Shown: positions 5,913 to 11,159 of the stretch, piece after piece
Numbering within the stretch: position 1 is the first letter of the stretch
Layout: each line of letters opens with the position of its first letter
Source: Actinomycetota bacterium
Lineage (GTDB): Bacteria > Actinomycetota > Actinomycetes > Streptosporangiales > Streptosporangiaceae
Assembly (NCBI GenBank): GCA_003140115.1
Contig: PLIQ01000624.1
Location: 1 to 15,383 of the forward strand
DNA: 15,383 nt
Direction: 5' to 3'
Made by a program: the position numbers and the translations under genes
The notes under the pieces: model-generated
Seen by the model: the letters and a program-made list of their open reading frames with translations, nothing else
What the model was told of the DNA's origin: nothing
Database searches by the model: none

Positions 5913-6574
5913 TAGTGTCCCCCTCCTCGGGCCGCGAAGGCCGCGGCGATCCGGTCCATGTCGTCTTCCCTGGCCAGGACGTGGATCACGTCGCCTTCTT
6001 GCAAGACGGTTCCGCCGTCAGGCACGAACGCCTGGCCGAGCCGGTCGACGAACGCGATCCGGGTCAGCGCACTGGCCTCGACCGACTTGACCTGCTCGCC
6101 GATCCACTGCGGTGAGAAGGCGACCTCGGCCAGCACGATCTTTCCCGTGGGGTCCCGCCATAGCGCCTCGCTGCCTTCCGGGAGCAGCTTGCGGAGCATC
6201 TGGTCGGCGGTCCAGCGCACCGTGGCCACGGTGGGAATGCCCAGGCGTTCGTAGACCTCGGCCCGCCGCGGGTCGTAGATCCGGGCGGCGACCCGCTGGA
6301 CGCCGAAGACCTCGCGGGCCACCCGGGCCGCGATGATGTTGGAGTTGTCGCCGCTGCTCACCGCCGCGAAGGCGTCCGCGTGCTCGGTGCCCGCCTGGGT
6401 GAGGACGGCCCGGTCGAAGCCGATGCCGGTGATCTTGTCGCCCTTGAAGGACGACCTGAGCCTGCGGAACGCTTCGGGATCCCGGTCGATGACCGCGATA
6501 CTGTAGCCCCGGTCCTCGAGGATGTGGGCGAGCGTGGACCCGACCCGTCCGCAGCCCATGATCACGATGTGCAC
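5912..6574 (-). CDS. TrkA family potassium uptake regulatory protein (first of pair; CeoB/CeoC type)
   Basis: A 220-residue RCK protein paired with the preceding entry. The TrkA-N Rossmann domain shows GCGRVG at 7-12 and Asp30 (VIDRDP), and AAVSSGDNSNIIAARVAREVFG matches the nucleotide-pocket segment of the family. The TrkA-C domain covers about 135-215 (EVAFSPQWIGEQVKSVE, ending EGDVIHVLAREDDMDRI). The start is GTG at 6574, marked by GGAGGG (6581-6586 on the opposite strand) 6 bases upstream. It is first in the two-gene unit and diverges from the TRAM methyltransferase gene across 82 bp. It presumably senses NAD(H) or another nucleotide to set K+ uptake; the transporter it serves is not encoded here. 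Confidence 0.9.
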   Translation of the reverse strand: MHIVIMGCGRVGSTLAHILEDRGYSIAVIDRDPEAFRRLRSSFKGDKITGIGFDRAVLTQAGTEHADAFAAVSSGDNSNIIAARVAREVFGVQRVAARIYDPRRAEVYERLGIPTVATVRWTADQMLRKLLPEGSEALWRDPTGKIVLAEVAFSPQWIGEQVKSVEASALTRIAFVDRLGQAFVPDGGTVLQEGDVIHVLAREDDMDRIAAAFAARGGGH

Positions 6575-6599
6575 GGCCGTCCCTCCAGATGAGCGGCGT

Positions 6600-6611
6600 C
6601 CCCGATCGGGG
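6600..6611. promoter_or_regulatory. Perfect 12-bp palindrome between trkA and the methyltransferase gene
   Basis: CCCCGATCGGGG is a perfect inverted repeat inside the 82-bp divergent gap. It could be an operator shared by both genes or a chance GC palindrome. I could not place convincing -35 and -10 boxes for either gene here; TACCTT on the minus strand is a weak -10 for trkA. Confidence 0.25.
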
Positions 6612-6656
6612 GTGCCTCGCCAAAGGTATGCCCTCGGAAAGCGAGCTTACGACCCA

Positions 6657-8015
6657 ATGAACTACCAGACCGGTCAGGTCGTGGAGCTGACGACCGTGGA
6701 AGTGGCGCACGGCGGATGGTGCGTCGCGCGGCCGGCCGACGGACCGGTCCTGTTCGTGCGCCATGCGCTGCCGGGCGAGCGGGTCCTGGCCCGCGTTACC
6801 GAGGTCACTTCCCGCCTCGCGCGAGCCGAGGCGATAGAGATCCTAGCCGCGTCACCCGACCGGGTCGTGCCGCCCTGCCCGCACGCGCGCCCCGGCGGCT
6901 GTGGCGGCTGTGACTGGCAGCATGCCACGTTGCCCGCCCAGCGCCTGCTCAAGGCCGCCGTCATCCGCCAGCAGCTCAGGCGGATGGCAGGCCTGGACCG
7001 CGAGATCACGGTGGAAGCCCTGCCGGGTGACCAGGACGCCGGCCAGGGCCCGGCGGCCGAAGATAGCCAGCGTCGCGGTGCGGGCCTGGGCTGGCGCACC
7101 CGAGTGCAGTTCGCGGTGCGAGAAGACGGCGTCGCTGGGCTGCGCGCCCACCGGTCGCACCGGGTCGTCGACGTGGGGGAGTGCCTGATTGCCCACCCGG
7201 CCATCACCGATCTAGGTCTTACCGGCCGGCGGTGGCCCGGGGAAGCCTCGGTCGAGGCCCTGGTGGCCGCCGGATCGGGCGAACGGGCCGTGATCATCTC
7301 GCCTGGCCGCAACGCGGGGGCCGCGACCGAACACGTCCCCGCGGATACGATCTTGCGCCGGGCCGGATCCCGAAACCACCGCCTGGCCCCGGTACGCGGC
7401 CGCGGCTACCTCAGCCAGCACGCGGCGGGCCGGGACTGGCGGGTCAGCGCGGGAGCGTTCTGGCAGGTGCACCCGGCCGCGGCGCAGACGCTGACCGACG
7501 CCGTCCTGGCCACCCTCGAGCCCCGGCCGGGTGACGTGGCGCTCGATCTGTACTGCGGCGTGGGCCTGTTCACCGGGGTCCTGGCCGAGGCGGTCGGCTC
7601 CGGCGGGACAGTCGTCGGCGTCGAGATCGACGACGGGGCGGTCCGCGACGCCCGGCACAACCTGCGGGAGTGGCCCTGGGCCCGGGTGCACAAGGGTGAC
7701 GTGGCAGCGATACTGACCAGGGGCGGGCTCCCCGCCGCGCGGCTAGCGGTGGCCGATCCGCCCCGGTCCGGGCTGACCCGCGAGATTATCGATTACCTAA
7801 GCGCGGTCCAGAACGGGGTCGGCCGCTTCGCCTACGTGTCCTGCGACCCGGCCACCATGGCGCGTGACATCGGGCTGCTAGCCGCACGAGGCTGGTCGCT
7901 GGACGGCCTGCGCGCGTTCGACGCGTTTCCCATGACCCACCACGTCGAGTGCGTCGCGACCCTGACCGCGGGCGGGATCATCGATCAGCCAAGTGGGCCT
8001 GGATCTCGGCGGTGA
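6657..8015 (+). CDS. TRAM-domain class I SAM-dependent RNA methyltransferase (RlmD/RumA/TrmA family)
   Basis: A 452-residue 23S rRNA or tRNA 5-methyluridine methyltransferase. Residues 1-62 form a TRAM RNA-binding domain. A four-cysteine set fits the [4Fe-4S] site of RlmD-type enzymes: Cys74, Cys82 and Cys85 (C-x7-CGGCDWQ) and Cys176 (GECLIAHP). The SAM site has DLYCGVGLFTG (297-307) and GVEID (321-325), and DPPRSGL (367-373) is the family motif. The nucleophilic cysteine is Cys396 in VSCDPAT, and the general-base glutamate is Glu431 in THHVE. The exact RNA target cannot be read from sequence. The ATG at 6657 is chosen because the TRAM domain begins at once; the ribosome site is weak. The 3' end overlaps the convergent adenylate kinase gene by 38 bases. 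In mycobacteria and Streptomyces, as I recall, an APC permease sits between this gene and trkA; it is missing here. Confidence 0.92.
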   Translation: MNYQTGQVVELTTVEVAHGGWCVARPADGPVLFVRHALPGERVLARVTEVTSRLARAEAIEILAASPDRVVPPCPHARPGGCGGCDWQHATLPAQRLLKAAVIRQQLRRMAGLDREITVEALPGDQDAGQGPAAEDSQRRGAGLGWRTRVQFAVREDGVAGLRAHRSHRVVDVGECLIAHPAITDLGLTGRRWPGEASVEALVAAGSGERAVIISPGRNAGAATEHVPADTILRRAGSRNHRLAPVRGRGYLSQHAAGRDWRVSAGAFWQVHPAAAQTLTDAVLATLEPRPGDVALDLYCGVGLFTGVLAEAVGSGGTVVGVEIDDGAVRDARHNLREWPWARVHKGDVAAILTRGGLPAARLAVADPPRSGLTREIIDYLSAVQNGVGRFAYVSCDPATMARDIGLLAARGWSLDGLRAFDAFPMTHHVECVATLTAGGIIDQPSGPGSRR

Positions 8016-8535
8016 TGGCTTCGGGGGGCTGGTCGCCGTCCACTTCCAGCAGGATGCCCCGCTGCCGGTAGTAGTCGATGAGGGGGCTGGTGGTCTCGGT
8101 GAACACCTCAAGCCGGTGCTGGATGACGTCCGCGGTGTCGTCCGGGCGGGCCCGCGCCAGCAGTCGCTGCAGCAAGACCGGTTGGGGCACGTTCAGGTAG
8201 ATGGCGGCGTCCAGGGTCAGGTCGAGCCGCCGGGCGACGTCGGCGGCCTGCACGGCCTGCGAGACGGTGCGGGGGAAGCCGTCCAGGATGTACCCGCCGC
8301 GGGCGGTGGCGGCGGCCACGGCCGGGATGAGCAGGTCGAAAACGATCTGGTCCGGGACCAGGTCGCCGCGCCGCTGGAAAGCGGCGACTTCCCGGCCGAG
8401 GGGCGTGCCGGTCCGGACCTCGGCCCGCAGCACCTCCCCGGAGGAGATGTGCTCGATGCCGTAGATCGAGGCCAGCGCCTTGCCCTGCGTCCCCTTGCCG
8501 GAGCCAGGCGAACCGACCAGCAGTAGCCTCAACAT
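7978..8535 (-). CDS. Adenylate kinase, short form without zinc LID
   Basis: A 185-residue nucleoside monophosphate kinase. The P-loop GSPGSGKGT is at 8-16, the AMP-site segment HISSGEVLRAEV at 29-40 and DGFPRTVSQA at 85-94. The LID is short (RARPDDTADVIQHR), like Mycobacterium tuberculosis Adk at about 181 residues. It catalyses ATP + AMP to 2 ADP. It differs from the housekeeping consensus in the P-loop (GSPGSG for GPPGAG) and the AMP site (SGE for TGD), and it lies outside the secY ribosomal operon where actinobacterial adk usually sits, so it may be a second paralogue. It follows gntR by 8 bases in the same direction. The ATG at 8535 has GGAGG only 1 base away; the TTG at 8532 has 4-base spacing and aligns better with MRVLLLGPPG of known Adk, so translation may begin there. 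Confidence 0.88.
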   Translation of the reverse strand: MLRLLLVGSPGSGKGTQGKALASIYGIEHISSGEVLRAEVRTGTPLGREVAAFQRRGDLVPDQIVFDLLIPAVAAATARGGYILDGFPRTVSQAVQAADVARRLDLTLDAAIYLNVPQPVLLQRLLARARPDDTADVIQHRLEVFTETTSPLIDYYRQRGILLEVDGDQPPEAITAEIQAHLADR

Positions 8536-8543
8536 GCCTCCAG

Positions 8544-8798
8544 CTAGGCGGGCGTCTCGGTGCCGGTCGTTCCCTTAACGTAGTAGCCGAGCCCGGGGAT
8601 GCGGACGAGCAGGCCCTCGTCCTCCAGCACGCGCAGGGCCTTGGCGCAGGTCTGCCGGGCGTGCCCGTACTGCTGGCTCAAGGTAGTGATGGACGGCGTC
8701 GGCATGCCGGGCGCGAGGGTTCCCTCGGCAATCCGCCGGCGCAACAGGGCGGCCAAGCGCACATAGGCCCTTGGGTCCGATTCGTCACTTATCGACAC
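8544..8798 (-). CDS. Small GntR-family winged-helix transcriptional regulator
   Basis: An 84-residue DNA-binding protein consisting of little more than a GntR winged helix-turn-helix: RAYVRLAALLRRRIAEGTLAPGMPTPS, then the recognition helix ITTLSQQYGHARQTCAKALRVLEDEGLLVRI and the wing PGLGYYV. No effector-binding domain follows, so it is of the minimal type common in actinomycetes, probably dimeric. The GTG at 8798 is preferred because the reading frame upstream, to 8897, contains the promoter and the palindrome and encodes no recognisable domain. It is the first gene of a two-gene unit with the adenylate kinase. A perfect 22-bp palindrome 14 bases before the start, just downstream of a good promoter, suggests autorepression. 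The ligand, if any, is unknown. Confidence 0.82.
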   Translation of the reverse strand: MSISDESDPRAYVRLAALLRRRIAEGTLAPGMPTPSITTLSQQYGHARQTCAKALRVLEDEGLLVRIPGLGYYVKGTTGTETPA

Positions 8799-8812
8799 TC
8801 TCGTACCGTACT

Positions 8813-8834
8813 CGATTGGCAATATTGCCAATCG
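8813..8834. promoter_or_regulatory. Perfect 22-bp palindrome, candidate GntR operator
   Basis: The 11-base half-site CGATTGGCAAT is followed at once by its exact reverse complement, centred between 8823 and 8824. It is far more AT-rich than its surroundings. It lies about 4-25 bases downstream of the predicted gntR transcription start, where bound protein would block elongation. The length and symmetry suit a GntR dimer. Binding is inferred from position and symmetry. Confidence 0.75.
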
Positions 8835-8841
8835 CAACGCT

Positions 8842-8855
8842 TCGACACTAGTCGA
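8842..8855. promoter_or_regulatory. Inverted repeat overlapping the gntR -10 box
   Basis: TCGAC (8842-8846) and GTCGA (8851-8855) flank ACTA, giving a 5-4-5 inverted repeat that covers the -10 hexamer of the gntR promoter. It could be a second regulator site or chance. Confidence 0.3.
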
Positions 8856-8873
8856 GATTAGACGAGGCGTCAA
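8845..8873 (-). promoter_or_regulatory. Sigma-70-like promoter for gntR-adenylate kinase
   Basis: Reading on the minus strand, TTGACG (8868-8873) is followed by exactly 17 bases and TAGTGT (8845-8850). This closely matches the streptomycete vegetative pattern TTGACR-N16-18-TAGRRT. Transcription would start near 8838, giving a leader of about 40 bases that contains the 22-bp palindrome. Confidence 0.7.
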
Positions 8874-8887
8874 TAGTGCGTTAACGT
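8859..8887 (+). promoter_or_regulatory. Weak candidate promoter for the orphan gene and oxidoreductase
   Basis: TAGACG (8859-8864), 17 bases, then TAACGT (8882-8887) on the plus strand gives four and three matches to the two consensus boxes. It would overlap the gntR -35 region face to face. No better candidate is seen upstream of 8951. Confidence 0.25.
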
Positions 8888-8950
8888 CTGAAATCACCAG
8901 GGCCGTGACGCGGCCCGTAAACCGCGCGGAGCCAGAATCCAGGGCAGGTC

Positions 8951-9256
8951 ATGATCTTCTACTCGTGGACGGCGCTGAACGGTGCCGCCGGATCTTCAGT
9001 CGCCATGGGCGTCACCGACGACCGCGGCCGGGCCATGCTGGCGGGCGAAGAGTGCCTCGGCTCCGGCCGGGCTATCGTGGTCATCATCGAAGCGGTGCGG
9101 CCGGCCATGGCGCCGCGCACGCTGGCCCCGTGCTATGTGCGGACCGGGTTTGGCTGGGTGGGCCAGCGCACCGGCGCGGGCGAGGTGAGCTGGAACCGGT
9201 TCTTCAGGCCGGCCGATCCAGATGATCTGCAGGGCCCTGGCAGGATAGGAGCATGA
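8951..9256 (+). CDS. Uncharacterised 101-residue protein
   Basis: I do not recognise a named family. The protein begins MIFYSWTALNGAAGSSVAMGVTDDRGRAMLAGEECLGSGRA, has a short hydrophobic strand (IVVIIEAV) and ends with YVRTGFGWVGQRTGAGEVSWNRFFRPADPDD. It looks like a compact soluble alpha/beta domain, with no signal peptide or transmembrane helix and two cysteines (35 and 61). Evidence that it is real: AGGG (8941-8944) lies 6 bases before the ATG, and its TGA stop overlaps the ATG of the next oxidoreductase gene as ATGA, a typical coupled junction. It diverges from gntR across the palindrome-bearing region, so co-regulation is plausible. Small proteins of this look occur, to my recollection, near regulators in other actinomycetes, but I cannot assign a function. 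Confidence 0.72.
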   Translation: MIFYSWTALNGAAGSSVAMGVTDDRGRAMLAGEECLGSGRAIVVIIEAVRPAMAPRTLAPCYVRTGFGWVGQRTGAGEVSWNRFFRPADPDDLQGPGRIGA

Positions 9257-10182
9257 AATTCCGGATCTTCACCGAGCCGCAGGAAGGTGCCGACTACCAG
9301 ACGCTGCGTATCGTGGCGCTGGCCGCGGAGGAGCTCGGGTTCGACGCGTTCTTCAGGTCCGACCACTACCTGAAGACGGAGGACGTCTCCGGGCTGCCTG
9401 GCCCGACCGACGCGTGGGCGACGCTGGCCGCGCTGGCCGTCGAGACCAGCCGCATCAGGCTCGGGACGCTGCTGAGCGCGGCGACCTTCCGGCTGCCCGG
9501 CCCGCTCGCGATCACGGTGGCGCAGGTGGACCAGATGAGCGGCGGCCGGATCGAGTTCGGCCTCGGCGCCGGCTGGTTCGAGCCTGAGCACACGGCCTAC
9601 GGCATCCCGTTCCCGCCGCTGGGGGAGCGCTTCGACATCTTGGAGGAGCAGCTCGCCGTCATCACCGGGTTGTGGGGGACGCCAGAGGGCGAGACGTTCT
9701 CCTTCGACGGAGCGCACTACCGGCTGACGGACTCACCTGCCCTGCCCAAGCCCGCTCAGCGACCCCGCCCGCCGGTGCTCGTCGGCGGGACAGGCGCCCG
9801 CCGGACACCCCGGCTGGCGGCCAGGTTCGCGGACGAGTTCAACGTGCCGTTCCGATCGCTGGCCGATTCAGCGGCCGTGTTCACGCACGTGCGCGAGGCC
9901 TGCGAGGCCGCCGGGCGCTATCCGGCGTCTATGACCTATTCGGTCGCCCAGACCGTGTGCTGCGGGAAGGACGAGGCGGAGTTCCGCCGGCGCGCGGCCG
10001 CGATCGGCAGCGAGCCCGCCGAGATCCGCGAACACGGCCTGGGCGGAACGCCGGGCGAGGTCGTGGCCAAGATCGCGGAGTTCGCCGAGATCGGAGCGGA
10101 GCGGATCTACCTGCAGGTGCTCGACCTCAGCGATCTTGATCACCTGGCCCTGATCGCGTCGGACGTGGTACCGCAGTTCTAG
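9253..10182 (+). CDS. LLM class F420-dependent oxidoreductase (Rv1855c-like)
   Basis: A 309-residue luciferase-like (TIM barrel) flavin/F420 oxidoreductase. The conserved stretch FFRSDHYL (33-40), the early barrel segment LPGPTDAWATLAALA (48-62), IRLGTLLSAATFRLPGPLA (68-86) and SGGRIEFGLGAGWFEPEH (96-113) are typical of the F420-dependent subgroup, as is VLVGGTGARRTPRLAARFADEFN later. The pattern resembles the TIGR03560 subgroup that includes Rv1855c. The coenzyme is inferred from subgroup and host; the substrate is unknown. The ATG at 9253 overlaps the stop of the orphan gene (ATGA), with AGGA (9242-9245) 7 bases upstream, so the two are translated together. The gene ends 19 bases from the convergent PEP-mutase-family gene. 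Confidence 0.9.
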   Translation: MKFRIFTEPQEGADYQTLRIVALAAEELGFDAFFRSDHYLKTEDVSGLPGPTDAWATLAALAVETSRIRLGTLLSAATFRLPGPLAITVAQVDQMSGGRIEFGLGAGWFEPEHTAYGIPFPPLGERFDILEEQLAVITGLWGTPEGETFSFDGAHYRLTDSPALPKPAQRPRPPVLVGGTGARRTPRLAARFADEFNVPFRSLADSAAVFTHVREACEAAGRYPASMTYSVAQTVCCGKDEAEFRRRAAAIGSEPAEIREHGLGGTPGEVVAKIAEFAEIGAERIYLQVLDLSDLDHLALIASDVVPQF

Positions 10183-10201
10183 TCGATCCGCGATCCACTC
10201 G

Positions 10202-11017
10202 TCAGCCGAAGGCGTCCAGGACGGCCTTGCGGCCGACGGCGCTGCCCGCCAGGTAGCCGTAGGTGCCCTGGTCCCGCAGTTCGGTGGCCGCGTTGACCAG
10301 GGCGCCCAGCGCGGCGAATGCGAACGAGCCGCCGACCGAGATCCGGCTCGTGCCAGCGTAGGCCAGTTCGGGGACGGGAGGCGCGCCGCCGACGGCGAGC
10401 ACGTTGACCGGCCGGTCAACCTCGCGGATCAGCTGGCGAATGTCGGAGATGTCGCGCAGGCCGGGAGCGTACAGGACGTCGGCGCCGGCCTCCTGGTAGG
10501 CCTGCAGCCGGGCGATCGTGTCGGCTAGGTCCGGTCGTCCGTGCAGGTAGTTTTCGGCGCGGCCGGTGAGTACGAAGGGAACCGGACCCGCGTGGGCGGC
10601 CTGCGCCGCCGCGGCGACTCGTTCGGCCGCGAACCGGAGGTCATAGATCGGGTCGTCCTCGCGCCCGGTGAAGTCCTCCACCGAGCCGCCCGCGAGCCCG
10701 ACCTCGATGGCCAGCCGGATGGTCTCCGCAACGGCGGCCGGCTCGTCGGCGAAGGCGTTCTCCAGATCAGCCGAGACCGGCAGGTCGGTCGCCGCGACGA
10801 TGACCGCGGCGTGAACCAGGGCCTCCTGCCTGCTCACTGAACCGTCGTTGCGGCCTAGCGAGGCGGCGAAGCCGGAACTCGTGGTGGCCAGCGCCTGGAA
10901 TCCCAGGGCCGCGAGCAGCCTCGCCGAGCCAAGGTCCCATGGGTTCGGCAGCAGGAGGGGTTCGCCCGGCCGGTGCAGGGAAAGGAACTGGCGTGCCTTG
11001 TCCGCCTGAGTGGTCAT
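10202..11017 (-). CDS. Isocitrate lyase/PEP mutase family protein
   Basis: A 271-residue protein of the isocitrate lyase/phosphoenolpyruvate mutase superfamily, an alpha/beta barrel acting on 2-oxo or phosphono acids with Mg2+. Visible motifs are LLLPNPWDLGSARLLAALGFQALATTSSGFA (21-51), the metal-site segment SADLENAFAD (82-91, Asp84 and Glu86), GGSVEDFTGRE (110-120) and TGRAENYL (151-158). The KKCGH signature of true isocitrate lyase is absent, so glyoxylate-cycle activity is unlikely; 2-methylisocitrate lyase-like, oxaloacetase-like or C-P bond chemistry remain open. The start at 11017 fits the usual family opening (MTTQADKARQFLSLH). A possible -10 box TACGTT (11024-11029) ends 6 bases before the ATG, suggesting a leaderless transcript. 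Convergent with the oxidoreductase. Confidence 0.88.
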   Translation of the reverse strand: MTTQADKARQFLSLHRPGEPLLLPNPWDLGSARLLAALGFQALATTSSGFAASLGRNDGSVSRQEALVHAAVIVAATDLPVSADLENAFADEPAAVAETIRLAIEVGLAGGSVEDFTGREDDPIYDLRFAAERVAAAAQAAHAGPVPFVLTGRAENYLHGRPDLADTIARLQAYQEAGADVLYAPGLRDISDIRQLIREVDRPVNVLAVGGAPPVPELAYAGTSRISVGGSFAFAALGALVNAATELRDQGTYGYLAGSAVGRKAVLDAFG

Positions 11018-11159
11018 GGCCCTAACGTATCGTCGGCGTGGCACGGGGGACCGCAGCGCCCGCGCGAAAGGCTCCGCAGGGCGTCCTGAAGGCAAGTTGT
11101 AATGGGCGGACCTACCCGAGCGGCTTGCGGGCCGCATACCGCGATGCGATCGTTGAGCG
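11018..11159. other. Divergent intergenic region between the PEP-mutase-family gene and the membrane-hairpin gene
   Basis: This 142-bp gap must hold both promoters. On the minus strand TACGTT (11024-11029) is placed as a leaderless -10 for the PEP-mutase-family gene, without a good -35. On the plus strand TGTAAT (11098-11103) is a possible -10 for the membrane gene, also without a clear -35. An in-frame TGA at 11154-11156 limits how far upstream the membrane gene can start. Confidence 0.35.

Noticed and set aside
6522..6656. Upstream start for the TRAM methyltransferase
   Set aside because: The extension overlaps the divergent trkA start and its ribosome site, and encodes no conserved sequence; the TRAM domain begins at 6657.
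6018..6764. 248-codon minus-strand frame across the trkA-methyltransferase gap
   Set aside because: It is an alternate frame of the trkA gene extended through the divergent gap. The product is Arg/Gly/Pro-rich with no motif, while the trkA frame has a complete RCK domain.
8799..8897. Longer GntR protein starting at 8897
   Set aside because: The extra 33 codons lie on top of the -35, -10 and palindrome and do not resemble a protein domain.
10183..10201. Bidirectional terminator between the first LLM oxidoreductase and the PEP-mutase-family gene
   Set aside because: The 19-base gap has no stem-loop with a T-run.
10202..11017. True isocitrate lyase
   Set aside because: It is only 271 residues long and lacks the KKCGH signature, so the broader PEP mutase family call is safer.
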